This document shows, one piece after another, positions 1-7,595 of a stretch of DNA of 8,767 bases. Origin of the DNA: an uncultured Lachnospiraceae bacterium (lineage in GTDB: Bacteria; Bacillota; Clostridia; Lachnospirales; Lachnospiraceae); NCBI GenBank assembly GCA_947594085.1, contig CANQEB010000091.1:1-8767 (forward strand), written 5' to 3'. The notes beneath the pieces were generated by a model. That model did no database searches, had not been told where the DNA came from, and saw nothing but the letters and a program-made list of their open reading frames with translations. Each line of letters begins with the position of its first letter. Position 1 is the first letter of the stretch. The translations under genes were made by a program, and so were the position numbers.

Positions 1-521
1 CTCCCGAACGGAAAGGACAGTTTACTCAGGTGTACAGCTTACAGCCGCCGGAGGAGACCGTGTTTGCAGAGGAGACCGCATCTGAGCAGCCGGGGATCGA
101 TGGACTTCGCATTTTGCTGGTCGAGGACAACGAGCTCAACATAGAGATTGCGCAGTCTATTCTGGAGATGAACGGGGCTACCGTCACGCAGGCACATGAC
201 GGACAGGAAGCAGTGGAGCGGTTCACCGGCAGCAAGCCGGGTGATTTTGATTTGATTCTAATGGATATTCAGATGCCGGTCATGGACGGTTTCGAGGCGA
301 CCAAGATCATTCGCCAATCCGCGCATCCGATGGCTGCGTCGATTCCGATTATCGCGTTGACCGCCAACGCTTTCGACGAGGATATGAAACGCTCGGTGGA
401 GAGCGGTATGAACGGTCATCTGTCCAAACCGCTGGATGTTGACGAGGTGCTTCGGGTCATCGCCCAGGCGGTCGGAAAGGAAGAAATGAAAGAATGCAGT
501 TCAATTCGATTGACTTTATGA
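1..521 (+). CDS. C-terminal receiver domain of a probable hybrid histidine kinase (5' truncated)
   Basis: The reading frame is open to the left edge (first whole codon at 3), so this is the tail of a longer gene. The first residues (KGQFTQVYSL) resemble the end of a histidine-kinase ATP-binding domain, where a G-x-G-S-x-F-T motif is usual; after a linker of about 20 residues comes a full CheY-like receiver domain. Visible receiver residues are the acidic pair in LLVEDN (codons 123-128), the phospho-acceptor Asp of LILMDIQMP (264-266), the Thr of ALTAN (360-362) and the Lys of SKP (426-428). It ends about 30 residues after the domain, with no DNA-binding output domain. That fits a hybrid sensor kinase that passes phosphate on to an Hpt protein or another partner. 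An alternative is a response regulator with an N-terminal domain lying outside the window. The last 28 bases overlap the MBOAT gene, which suggests cotranscription, but a regulatory link between them is only inference. Confidence 0.85.
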   Translation, partial: PERKGQFTQVYSLQPPEETVFAEETASEQPGIDGLRILLVEDNELNIEIAQSILEMNGATVTQAHDGQEAVERFTGSKPGDFDLILMDIQMPVMDGFEATKIIRQSAHPMAASIPIIALTANAFDEDMKRSVESGMNGHLSKPLDVDEVLRVIAQAVGKEEMKECSSIRLTL

Positions 522-1996
522 TATTTTTCCCTGTTGTTCTGGCACTGTATTTTGTGATCCCCAAAAAAGCGCGCACCGTGTGGCTGTTATTGGCAAGCTA
601 CTATTTCTACATGAGTTGGAATGCGAAGTATGCCGTTTTGATAGGTTTTTCGACATTGCTCACTTATGGCAGCGGCATCCTGATGGACGGCTTGGCGGAC
701 AGGAAAGTCAGAGACGTACAGGGCAGGAAAAAGCTGATCCTGGCCGTGTGTATCTTGCTCAACCTCGGCATTTTGGCCGTATTTAAGTATGGAAATTTCA
801 CCATTGAGTCTGTGAACAAAATACTGAATATCTTGCATATCAGAGTGATAGAGGGACGGTTCAATCTGCTGCTTCCGGTTGGCATATCTTTCTATACGTT
901 CCAGGCGCTCGGATATATTGTCGATGTATACCGTGGAGATGTGAAGGCGGAGAAGAATCTTCTGCGGTATGCACTTTTTGTGTCCTTTTTTCCGCAGCTT
1001 GTGGCGGGCCCGATCGAACGTTTGAAGAATCTGCTGTCCCAGATGAAGAAAATAACGGAAATCAAGCTTTGGAACGCAAGACGAGTTGCCTCCGGAGCAA
1101 TCTTGATGGTCTGGGGATTTTTCATGAAAATGGTCATCGCAGATAGAGTGGCAATTCTTGTAGATACGGTATTCAATGATTACAGGATGTATGGGAGCAC
1201 GGAGCTGATCCTTGCCGCGATTGGGTTTTCGCTGCAGATCTATTGTGATTTTGCGAGCTATTCCATGATTGCCATCGGGGCGGCGAAAATCATGGGCTTT
1301 GAGCTGATGGAGAATTTCAATACGCCGTATTTTGCGCGGAGCATACGCGATTTTTGGAGCAGATGGCACATTTCCCTGAGCACATGGTTCAAGGACTACC
1401 TCTATATTCCACTGGGCGGCAACAGAAAAGGGAACTTGAGAAGAATGGTCAACATCATGATCGTATTTCTTGCCAGTGGGCTGTGGCACGGGGCCGGCTG
1501 GAGCTTCGTCGTGTGGGGCGGACTTCACGGTATGTACCAGATCGTGGGCGATGTGCTGCAGAAACCAAAGGAGAGATGGAGACAGAAATTTTCCGTCAAA
1601 ACAGATTGCGTCAGCTGGAAACTCTCGCAGATGTTGGTCACGTTTGCTCTTGTAGTGTTCGCGTGGATCTTCTTCCGGGCAGACTCCCTGAAAGAGGCGG
1701 TCGGGTTCATTGAAAGAATGATTACAAGGCCGACCCCGTGGCTGCTGTTTAACGGCGGGATTTATGAGCTTGGCCTGGACAGAGTCGAAATGAATATTCT
1801 TGTGGTCTCCGTCGTGATATTGCTGGCGGTCGATTTGATTCGCTATGTCAGGAAGCAGACGCTGGATGCATTCTTGTTTGAACAGAATCTCTGGTTTGAA
1901 TGGACCGTGGTCATTGTGCTCATAGTTATGATTTTTGTCTATGGAAAGTATGGCCCTGCCTTTGACCCGAAGCAGTTTATCTATTTCCAATTTTAG
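494..1996 (+). CDS. MBOAT-family membrane O-acyltransferase (AlgI/DltB-like)
   Basis: This is a 500-residue polytopic membrane protein of the membrane-bound O-acyltransferase family. Family members move an acyl group, often acetyl, from a cytoplasmic donor across the membrane onto a surface polysaccharide or teichoic acid. The N-terminus (MQFNSIDFMIFFPVVLALYF) and the C-terminal ending FIYFQF are typical of the AlgI/DltB branch. The conserved core is present: RDFWSRWHISLSTWFKDYLY with His292, and LASGLWHGAGW with His332, the histidine normally regarded as catalytic. Length matches the family (about 460-520). The start at 494 is chosen because a GGAAAGGAAG ribosome site lies upstream and the N-terminus fits; an in-frame ATG at 518 forms an ATGA overlap with the upstream stop but would remove conserved residues. 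The SGNH-like gene begins 14 bases downstream, forming the usual MBOAT-SGNH pair. Which polymer is acylated cannot be read from the sequence. Confidence 0.93.
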   Translation: MQFNSIDFMIFFPVVLALYFVIPKKARTVWLLLASYYFYMSWNAKYAVLIGFSTLLTYGSGILMDGLADRKVRDVQGRKKLILAVCILLNLGILAVFKYGNFTIESVNKILNILHIRVIEGRFNLLLPVGISFYTFQALGYIVDVYRGDVKAEKNLLRYALFVSFFPQLVAGPIERLKNLLSQMKKITEIKLWNARRVASGAILMVWGFFMKMVIADRVAILVDTVFNDYRMYGSTELILAAIGFSLQIYCDFASYSMIAIGAAKIMGFELMENFNTPYFARSIRDFWSRWHISLSTWFKDYLYIPLGGNRKGNLRRMVNIMIVFLASGLWHGAGWSFVVWGGLHGMYQIVGDVLQKPKERWRQKFSVKTDCVSWKLSQMLVTFALVVFAWIFFRADSLKEAVGFIERMITRPTPWLLFNGGIYELGLDRVEMNILVVSVVILLAVDLIRYVRKQTLDAFLFEQNLWFEWTVVIVLIVMIFVYGKYGPAFDPKQFIYFQF

Positions 1997-2010
1997 AAAG
2001 GGGTAAAGTG

Positions 2011-3456
2011 ATGAAGAAATCAATCATAAGAATCGCAAGCTTTATCCTGATCCTTGGAATAATCCTGTGGAAGGTGAACAGCATTCTTTCATTTAAGTTT
2101 GCCGACGGAAACTCGATACTGGCAGATTTTTACCGATTGGAAAAGAATACGGTTGATGTAGTGACGATAGGCTCCAGCCATGCGTATGCGAATTTCAACT
2201 GTGGGGTGCTTTGGGACGAGTACGGAATAGCGTCATACGATCTCGCCTCCTCCATGCAGCCGACTTGGAATTCCTACTATTATCTGAAAGAGGCGTTGAA
2301 AACCCAGCAGCCGGAGCTGATTGTGTTGGAGGGGTTCGGGACTTCCTTTGACATCGACTATTCAAACGATTCCAGAATTGTGAAGAATACTTACAGCATG
2401 AAATGGTCCCGGGATAAGATCGAGGCGATCACGGTGAGCGCGACGGAAGAGCGAAAGCAGGAATTTCTGCTGGACTATGCGAGATACCATAACAGATACG
2501 CTACGCTGAATCGAGGTGATTTTTTCCCTGAGAGCGAATATCTGGACTCAAATAATTACTGGCACTACATGGACACGATGGGGCAGTATCTGTTTGACCA
2601 GTTCAGAAGGATGGAAATCATGGATGTGAGCAAGATCCATGAGCCGGAAGAGCTAAACGAAAAGGCGGAGGAGTATTACCGAAAGACAATTGAGCTTGCA
2701 CAGGAAAACAACATACCTATCGTAGTGATTGTGGCGCCATACGCCTTAACGGAGGAGGATCAGCGGAGGTTTCTGAGGGCGGAGGAGATAGCGGAAGAGT
2801 ACGGCGTTAAATTTTTGAATACAAATCTGCTCTTGGACGAGATCGGCATTAATACGGCGCGGGACTATCACGATGATGTTCACCTGACTGTGCAGGGCAG
2901 CAGGAAATTTTCTCTCTATATCGGACAGTATCTAAAAGAAAATTTTGAGATCACGGACCGCAGAGGTGACGAAAGATATGGTGCATGGGATAGATGTGCG
3001 GCCTATACGGAACAATTTCGGAAGAATATGATTCTGAAAAACGCGACCAGCCTTGATAAAATCGCGAAACGACTCTCGAATCAGAATTATCGGCTTCTGA
3101 TTTCTCTTGACGGAAATGCAGATGCAGAAGATGAAGTGATTGGCGATTTCCTGTCACAGCAAGGGATCGATCCGGCATCCTCAAACGTGATGTGGATGAA
3201 GGAAGGGAAGAGCATGATCTGGGAGTTTGACGGCGAAGAGGCAAAGCAGTATATGAGTACGAAGCTTCATGACATTTGTATGAAGCGTGTCCCGGAGGGC
3301 GACGGGATCTATTCCAATAAAATTATCGTGGACAAAAAGGAATACCGGAAAGTAGATAACGGATTGAATGTGGTAGTGTTTGACACCCTTACTGACAGGG
3401 TTGCGGATTCGTTTGGAATTGATTCGGACAACAATTACAGTATAGTCAGAATATAA
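2011..3456 (+). CDS. Membrane-anchored SGNH-hydrolase-like (DltD/AlgJ-type) protein with ILEI/FAM3-like C-terminal module
   Basis: This 481-residue protein is the likely extracytoplasmic partner of the MBOAT upstream. Residues about 5-25 form a single N-terminal membrane anchor. An SGNH/GDSL-type domain follows: block I reads TIGSSHAYAN with the likely nucleophile Ser56, and block V reads DDVHLT with Asp288 and His291 in a D-x-x-H arrangement. Such partners accept or transfer the acyl group outside the membrane. After about residue 310 comes a segment not needed for an SGNH fold. It includes YRLLISLDGNADAEDEV (from about 360) and NGLNVVVFDTLTDRVADSFG (from 450), which resemble motifs of the interleukin-like EMT inducer (ILEI/FAM3) fold. 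In FAM3 proteins the GLN motif comes first, so the order here looks reversed. The ILEI assignment is from memory of motifs and is tentative. I prefer the ATG at 2011 because it sits 7 bases after AGAAAGGGG; a GTG at 2008 is the in-frame alternative. The gene ends just before a terminator. Confidence 0.82.
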   Translation: MKKSIIRIASFILILGIILWKVNSILSFKFADGNSILADFYRLEKNTVDVVTIGSSHAYANFNCGVLWDEYGIASYDLASSMQPTWNSYYYLKEALKTQQPELIVLEGFGTSFDIDYSNDSRIVKNTYSMKWSRDKIEAITVSATEERKQEFLLDYARYHNRYATLNRGDFFPESEYLDSNNYWHYMDTMGQYLFDQFRRMEIMDVSKIHEPEELNEKAEEYYRKTIELAQENNIPIVVIVAPYALTEEDQRRFLRAEEIAEEYGVKFLNTNLLLDEIGINTARDYHDDVHLTVQGSRKFSLYIGQYLKENFEITDRRGDERYGAWDRCAAYTEQFRKNMILKNATSLDKIAKRLSNQNYRLLISLDGNADAEDEVIGDFLSQQGIDPASSNVMWMKEGKSMIWEFDGEEAKQYMSTKLHDICMKRVPEGDGIYSNKIIVDKKEYRKVDNGLNVVVFDTLTDRVADSFGIDSDNNYSIVRI

Positions 3457-3490
3457 GCATATAAAAGATTCAGCTCGCGGCAGCACAGAG

Positions 3491-3527
3491 TATGTTCCAT
3501 TCAAAGGTGAGTGGGACATATTTTTTT
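3491..3527 (+). terminator. Intrinsic terminator after the MBOAT-SGNH genes
   Basis: TATGTTCCATTC (3491-3502) pairs with GAGTGGGACATA (3509-3520), giving a 12-bp stem with two G-U pairs and a six-base loop, followed directly by seven T residues (3521-3527). It lies 34 bases after the SGNH stop codon and separates the acyltransferase block from the ABC cassette. Confidence 0.9.
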
Positions 3528-3546
3528 CACAAATTCATCACGGGAT

Positions 3547-3578
3547 GGACACAAAATGAACAAAGTCGGGACACAAAA
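3547..3578 (+). repeat. Two direct copies of GGACACAAAA, 22 bp apart
   Basis: Perfect 10-base copies lie at 3547-3556 and 3569-3578, a start-to-start distance of 22 bp or about two helical turns. They sit between the upstream terminator and the start of the NEW3 gene, in the stretch where a promoter for the ABC cassette must lie. A TATTCT hexamer at 3585-3590 could be a -10 element; no good -35 match lies 17-18 bases before it, and the second repeat occupies the adjacent upstream DNA. An activator site is possible but unproven. Confidence 0.5.
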
Positions 3579-3609
3579 CAGGAATATTCTTTCACTGTCA
3601 ACAGGCGGA

Positions 3610-3652
3610 CGAAATGAACTGCGAAAAAGGCGATCAGGTGGTTTTCATTTCG
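3610..3652 (+). repeat. 9-bp perfect inverted repeat in the NEW3 gene leader
   Basis: CGAAATGAA (3610-3618) and TTCATTTCG (3644-3652) are perfect reverse complements around a 25-base loop. The second arm ends 18 bases before the GAAAGGAG ribosome site at 3671. It has no T-tract, so it is not a terminator; it could be an operator or an RNA stem in the leader. Confidence 0.4.
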
Positions 3653-3688
3653 CACCGGAGAATGATATTTGAAAGGAGCACAGGAACT

Positions 3689-4945
3689 ATGGGACGCAAG
3701 AAGTTTTGGAGTAGAAAAACAGGGCTGGCAGCAGTGCTGATGGCCGCAACGATGATTTTGGGGAGCGCACCGGCGTATGCGCAAGAGCCGTCGGAAGCGG
3801 ATGAGACCACGAAACCTTCCGAGATCAACACGACTGCGGAGGCTTTTGGAATAGACATGAGCACAGAGTATCCGGGAGTCACGGTGAAACCAGGGGAGAC
3901 AGTAAGCTTTCCGCTGGATTTTGAGAGCATGGATGGGAAAGGCTATGATGTCGCCCTGTCTGTGGTATCACTTCCGGAAAATTGGACTGGATATTTCCGC
4001 GGTGATAATAAAGAGATCACAAAGATCCACGTGAAGGGTGATGCGGCGACCGATACAGGAGACAGCACGGACGCACAGTTCAGTTTGAGTGTTCCGGCGG
4101 AGAGCGAGGAAGGTACATACAAGGTTGAACTCGAGGCGGATGCCGGAGCGGGTGAGGCCGATACGCTGGAGCTTGAGGTGACGGTCAGCCAGGAGGAGAG
4201 CGGCCAGAGTGATTTTACTTCAGAATACCCCCAGCAGCAGGGTATGTCGGGGACTTCCTTCAGCTTTGAGACGACGATCATAAATAACCGCAGCACCAAT
4301 CAGACCTACAGTCTATCGGCAGACGCGCCGACCGGGTGGCAGGTGACGTTCACACCGTCTGGCGAGAGCGCGAACGTGGCGAGCCTTTCGGTAGATGCAG
4401 GCGGAAGCCAGGGCATGACGGTTGGCGTCGTGCCGCCGGAAAATGTGGAGAAGGGCGAGTACACGATCCCGTGTGCTGCGGTTTCGGCGAACGATACTCT
4501 GGCATTGGATCTGACTGTTGAAGTCACCGGGACATACGGGCTGACACTTTCTACCCCGGATGGACGGCTGAGCTTTGACGCATATGAGAACAAAGAGGCT
4601 TCGGTCACTCTGAATGTGACGAATACGGGCAATGTTGATTTGACAAATCTGAACTTGACGTCATCGGCTCCCACTGACTGGGAGGTGACATTCAGCGAGT
4701 CGACAATCGACACGCTTGAGGCGGGGGCCACGAAGGAAATAACGGCTTACGTGACGCCGTGTGAAAATGCGGTCACAGGTGACTATGTAGCCTCGATTGG
4801 CATCAGCAATAGCGAGACATCCGCGAATGCAGATTTCCGTGTATCCGTGAAGACCTCGACGACGTGGGGCATTGCAGCGGTCGGCGTCATCATCGTGCTA
4901 GCGCTGGGACTCGGCTTCATTTTTAAGAAATATGGGAGACGGTAG
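3689..4945 (+). CDS. Secreted, C-terminally anchored protein with three NEW3-like Ig domains
   Basis: I do not recognise a named gene. With the ATG at 3689 the product has 418 residues and a clear signal peptide: a basic start (GRKKFWSRK), a hydrophobic core and a likely cleavage after Ala-Tyr-Ala at residue 31. Three beta-rich, Ig-like units follow at about 55-168, 174-284 and 285-390. Each has the pattern of NEW3-type domains (COG1470-like): an early pressure for V/F-alternating strands, a central P-x-x-W ([21 protein letters not shown]) and a late G-x-Y (EGTYKV, KGEYTI, TGDYVA). A single membrane helix at about 393-413 ends in the basic FKKYGRR, so the domains face outside. The start is set by GAAAGGAG at 3671, 10 bases upstream; an upstream in-frame ATG at 3614 would put 25 unlikely residues before the signal peptide. 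It is the first gene of a cassette with an ATPase and a permease, so it may be the external binding or scaffold part of that exporter. Confidence 0.85.
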   Translation: MGRKKFWSRKTGLAAVLMAATMILGSAPAYAQEPSEADETTKPSEINTTAEAFGIDMSTEYPGVTVKPGETVSFPLDFESMDGKGYDVALSVVSLPENWTGYFRGDNKEITKIHVKGDAATDTGDSTDAQFSLSVPAESEEGTYKVELEADAGAGEADTLELEVTVSQEESGQSDFTSEYPQQQGMSGTSFSFETTIINNRSTNQTYSLSADAPTGWQVTFTPSGESANVASLSVDAGGSQGMTVGVVPPENVEKGEYTIPCAAVSANDTLALDLTVEVTGTYGLTLSTPDGRLSFDAYENKEASVTLNVTNTGNVDLTNLNLTSSAPTDWEVTFSESTIDTLEAGATKEITAYVTPCENAVTGDYVASIGISNSETSANADFRVSVKTSTTWGIAAVGVIIVLALGLGFIFKKYGRR

Positions 4946-5022
4946 GTATGAAAAAGACATATCAGGATACTTGTGCCGGCTCATCAGAACGTGTTGATAA
5001 GAAAGACAGCGAGGAAATAAAT

Positions 5023-6060
5023 ATGTCAGAGAATAGCAGAAACGTAATAGAGATTGCACATCTGACGAAACAGTACGGCGATAAGAGGGCGGTTGACGAT
5101 TTGAATCTGTCAATTCGCAAGGGCGAGGTGTTCGGACTTCTTGGACCGAACGGCGCAGGCAAGACGACGACGATCCTGATGCTGCTCGGGCTGACGGAAC
5201 CGACGGCGGGTTCGGCCTTGATCGAGGGACTTGACTGTGCGCGCCACCCGCTCGAAGTCAAAGGAATCGTCGGATATCTGCCGGATAACGTCGGATTTTA
5301 TCCGGACATGACGGGGCGGCAGAATCTGCGCTTTACCGGTCAGTTGAACGGCCTCTCCGGACAGGAGCTTGAGGAGCGCATAGATCACCTCCTTGAGCGT
5401 GTCGGGATGACTGAGGCGGCTGACCGCCGTGCAGGCACCTATTCCAAGGGAATGCGCCAGAGACTTGGGATTGCGGATGTGTTGATCAAGGACCCGGAGA
5501 TTATCATCATGGATGAGCCGACGCTGGGCATCGACCCGGAGGGTATGCGGGAGCTTTTGAATTTGATCCGGGAGCTATCGGTAGAGGACGGGAGGACGAT
5601 TTTGATTTCATCGCATCAGCTTCACCAGATCCAGCAGGTCTGCGACAGGGTCGGCATTTTTGTGGAAGGAAAACTGATTGCGAGCGGCACACTTGCCGAG
5701 TTGGAGGAACAGATCCTAAAGGATGGAAGTTATCTTTTGGAGACGAATGTCCATCCTTGTGATGATAAACTGCTTGGAATGCTTTATCAGCAGGAAGGGT
5801 TAGAAAAGATTCAAAAGGAAGGAAATACGCTTTTGATTACGTCGAAGCAGGATATTCGTGGACAGCTCACGAAATTCCTGGGAGAACATGGTTATACGAT
5901 CCTGCATCTTCACCAGCGGGGCGGCGACCTTGACGAGATCTACAGACGTTATTTTGAAAAGGCAGGGCAAAGCGATGAAAGAAAAGATTTTGAAGAAAAG
6001 AGAAAACATGGCTGGAGGCGCGAAAGAAAAGACGCGCGTCAAAGGGCTGACAGGGCTTAA
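5023..6060 (+). CDS. ABC transporter ATP-binding protein (NosF/CcmA-type)
   Basis: This cytoplasmic ATPase powers the adjacent permease. With the start at 5023 it has 345 residues. Walker A is GPNGAGKT (41-48), the signature is SKGMRQ (141-146), Walker B is IIIMDEP with Asp164 and Glu165, and the switch His198 is in ISSHQL. After the nucleotide-binding domain a C-terminal region to about residue 315 (LDEIYRRYF) matches the usual end of ABC-2 exporter ATPases. The last 30 residues are an extra, highly charged tail ([19 protein letters not shown]) encoded where the gene overlaps the permease. The start is uncertain. An in-frame ATG at 4948, two bases after the NEW3 stop and nine after GGGAG, would add 25 residues. 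I favour 5023 because it has GAGG eight bases upstream and gives the normal short lead into the ABC domain ([12 protein letters not shown]). The substrate is unknown. Confidence 0.93.
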   Translation: MSENSRNVIEIAHLTKQYGDKRAVDDLNLSIRKGEVFGLLGPNGAGKTTTILMLLGLTEPTAGSALIEGLDCARHPLEVKGIVGYLPDNVGFYPDMTGRQNLRFTGQLNGLSGQELEERIDHLLERVGMTEAADRRAGTYSKGMRQRLGIADVLIKDPEIIIMDEPTLGIDPEGMRELLNLIRELSVEDGRTILISSHQLHQIQQVCDRVGIFVEGKLIASGTLAELEEQILKDGSYLLETNVHPCDDKLLGMLYQQEGLEKIQKEGNTLLITSKQDIRGQLTKFLGEHGYTILHLHQRGGDLDEIYRRYFEKAGQSDERKDFEEKRKHGWRRERKDARQRADRA

Positions 6061-6982
6061 GGCACTGTTTCACAAGGAGCTCGCGGATCACCTGAGAAGC
6101 AGGCGCTTCCTGATTCTCCTGCTGCTGATTGGCGGTACCGGTTTCGCCAGCCTATATGGTGCGATCTCCGGACTCGGGGATGTCGAGGACAGCAATTACC
6201 TGTTCCTGAGCCTGTACACATCAAGCGGGAACTCCATTCCGTCCTTTATGTCCTTCATCGCGTTGCTCGGCCCGATCATCGGTCTGGCGCTCGGCTTTGA
6301 CGCGGTGAACAGTGAGCGCGCGGGAGGCACGTTGAACCGGCTCGTGGCGCAGCCAATTTACCGGGATTCCATCATCATCGGGAAATTTTTGGCCGGCACG
6401 GCGGTGATCGCGGCGATTATCTACACGATGGGGATCGGGCTTGGGGCGGTCGGAGTGATCGCCACAGGCGTGAAACCGTCCGGCGAGGAAGTCTGGAGAA
6501 TCCTGGTTTTCCTGACGTTCACAGTTGTCTATGTGGCGTTCTGGCTGGCGATCTCGATCTGGTTCTCCGTGGTGTGTCGCCACGCGGCCACCTCGGCGCT
6601 CGCGTCGATCGCACTTTGGGTATTCTTTGCGATCTTTATGAGCCTTGTGTCGAGCATTATCGCGAACGCGGTATATCCGGTCGGCGACGAGTACCATATG
6701 ATGATCAACTCGTACAAAAATTACACGCTCAACCTCGGCCTGAATCGTATCTCGCCGTACTATTTGTACAGTGAGGCGGTTTCTACGATCATGAATCCGA
6801 CGGTTCGCTCGGTCAATGTGGTGACAATGGACCAGCTTGTCGGGGCGGTTAGCGGATATTTGAGCCTGGGGCAGAGCCTGTTGCTTGTATGGCCGCATCT
6901 GACCGGCTTGGCGGCGCTGATGCTGGTCGCGTTCGGCGGTTCCTACATCGGATTCATGCGGCAAGAGATCCGGACGAACTGA
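5975..6982 (+). CDS. ABC-2 family transporter permease (NosY-like)
   Basis: The product has 335 residues and about six membrane helices. A basic cytoplasmic N-terminus leads into [20 protein letters not shown], the usual opening of ABC-2 permeases. The motif [20 protein letters not shown] (about residues 108-127), followed by R-D-S-I-I-I-G-K, is the signature of the NosY-like branch (E-R-x-x-G-T-L...QP...R...GK). The long loop between the last helices (about 230-290) probably faces outside. The start at 5975 has a GGCAGGG site eight bases upstream; an ATG at 6008 is the only other good choice, since no further start codon lies before the first helix. Either way the gene overlaps the ATPase gene out of frame, by 86 or 53 bases, so the two are surely translated from one mRNA. 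No intrinsic terminator with a T-tract is visible after it. Confidence 0.92.
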   Translation: MKEKILKKRENMAGGAKEKTRVKGLTGLKALFHKELADHLRSRRFLILLLLIGGTGFASLYGAISGLGDVEDSNYLFLSLYTSSGNSIPSFMSFIALLGPIIGLALGFDAVNSERAGGTLNRLVAQPIYRDSIIIGKFLAGTAVIAAIIYTMGIGLGAVGVIATGVKPSGEEVWRILVFLTFTVVYVAFWLAISIWFSVVCRHAATSALASIALWVFFAIFMSLVSSIIANAVYPVGDEYHMMINSYKNYTLNLGLNRISPYYLYSEAVSTIMNPTVRSVNVVTMDQLVGAVSGYLSLGQSLLLVWPHLTGLAALMLVAFGGSYIGFMRQEIRTN

Positions 6983-7110
6983 GCGGACGGCAGAAACTGT
7001 GGCTAAAGAAGATGTGAAAAGCGCAGAATGTGTGACACATCAAAAAACTCGGCAAAAGCTGATGCATGCATATAAAGCGGAAAATCGCAGATACTATCCC
7101 TGATTTGAGA

Positions 7111-7170
7111 CGATTCCACAGAATGTTCCGGCAGACGGACGATGTTGCTGTGAAGCGACGTATGGAATCG
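7111..7170 (+). repeat. 8-bp inverted repeat in the DUF1540 gene leader
   Basis: CGATTCCA (7111-7118) and TGGAATCG (7163-7170) are perfect reverse complements with a 44-base loop that can itself fold weakly (CCG with CGG at 7128-7139). The second arm ends 15 bases before the AGGAGGT ribosome site. In the 216 bases between the permease and this gene I see no convincing promoter hexamers and no coding sequence. Confidence 0.35.
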
Positions 7171-7198
7171 CAATCCAACAAATTCAGGAGGTATAGAC

Positions 7199-7516
7199 AT
7201 GCCAGCATTAGTTTGTTCTGCACAGAACTGTATTTTCAACAACGCAATGTACTGTGGCAAGGGTGATATCAAGGTCGGAGGCGAGGACGCGAAGGTTTGC
7301 CAGGACACTTGCTGCTCGAGCTTTGAGGAGCGCAAGAGAGACAGCGCGAAAAGCTCCGTTGGCAGCCCGTCCACGATTATTGACGTCAAGTGTGAGGCGG
7401 AAAATTGTAAGTACAACGATAACTGCATTTGCCGGGCGAACCATGTGGACATTGCGGGCGCAGCGGCCTGCGAGTGCCACGAGACCGAGTGCGTGACGTT
7501 CGACGAGGCAAAATGA
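7199..7516 (+). CDS. Small cysteine-rich protein with two DUF1540 domains
   Basis: This 105-residue protein holds two DUF1540-like cysteine clusters joined by a charged, Ser-rich linker (about 43-62). The first unit has Cys6, 11, 19, 34, 38 and 39; the second has Cys65, 70, 76, 78, 91, 93 and 98. Both begin with a V-x-C-x4-C pattern followed by N and C residues (VCSAQNCIFNN, KCEAENCKYND) and end with C-x(3)-C-x-x-F or a close variant. Such spacing suggests metal binding, probably zinc or another soft metal, but the family's function is not established. There is no signal peptide or membrane helix, so it is likely cytoplasmic or spore-associated. A near-perfect AGGAGGT lies six bases before the ATG, so it may be well translated. 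It stands alone between the ABC cassette and the infC operon, with no visible terminator on either side. Confidence 0.87.
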   Translation: MPALVCSAQNCIFNNAMYCGKGDIKVGGEDAKVCQDTCCSSFEERKRDSAKSSVGSPSTIIDVKCEAENCKYNDNCICRANHVDIAGAAACECHETECVTFDEAK

Positions 7517-7560
7517 CACGCAGAGAAAAGACTGCCTCAAAGCATTTGTAATATTGCGAA

Positions 7561-7582
7561 GCTGAACATTTGCTGAACATTT
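7561..7582 (+). repeat. Perfect 11-bp tandem repeat upstream of the infC promoter
   Basis: GCTGAACATTT occurs twice head-to-tail (7561-7571 and 7572-7582), ending 13 bases before the -35 element. The 11-bp period is about one helical turn, so both copies face the same side of the DNA relative to RNA polymerase. It could be a regulator site or a chance slippage duplication. Confidence 0.55.
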
Positions 7583-7595
7583 TGCCAAAAACTGT

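Noticed and set aside
518..521. ATGA stop-start overlap as the MBOAT start
   Set aside because: Starting at 518 would delete the conserved N-terminal residues MQFNSIDF; the ATG at 494 has the better-placed ribosome site.
587..2023. A 478-codon open frame on the minus strand
   Set aside because: It runs exactly antisense to the MBOAT gene, whose conserved motifs and ribosome site are clear. Its His/Asp/Arg-rich composition is typical of a shadow frame and it contains no recognisable domain.
3614..3688. Upstream ATG for the NEW3 protein
   Set aside because: It would place 25 polar residues ahead of a standard signal peptide and lacks a ribosome site, whereas 3689 has GAAAGGAG at a normal distance.
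6221..6964. A 247-codon open frame on the minus strand
   Set aside because: It is antisense to the NosY-like permease and consists mostly of Arg, Asp, His and Gln, the mirror of hydrophobic codons; there is no domain.
7010..7034. GATGTG...CACATC and ATGTG-TGA-CACAT small palindromes after the permease as a terminator
   Set aside because: The stems are only five or six base pairs and are followed by A residues rather than a T-tract.
7066..7266. A 66-codon plus-strand frame in the gap before the DUF1540 gene
   Set aside because: It has no ribosome site, runs into the DUF1540 gene in another frame, and its sequence shows no domain or regular codon pattern.
7003..7452. A 149-codon minus-strand frame opposite the DUF1540 gene
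   Set aside because: The plus-strand gene has an ideal ribosome site and a conserved cysteine pattern; the minus-strand frame has neither.
7505..7538. GAGGCA...TGCCTC inverted repeat after the DUF1540 gene as a terminator
   Set aside because: The stem is six base pairs around a 22-base loop and no T-tract follows.
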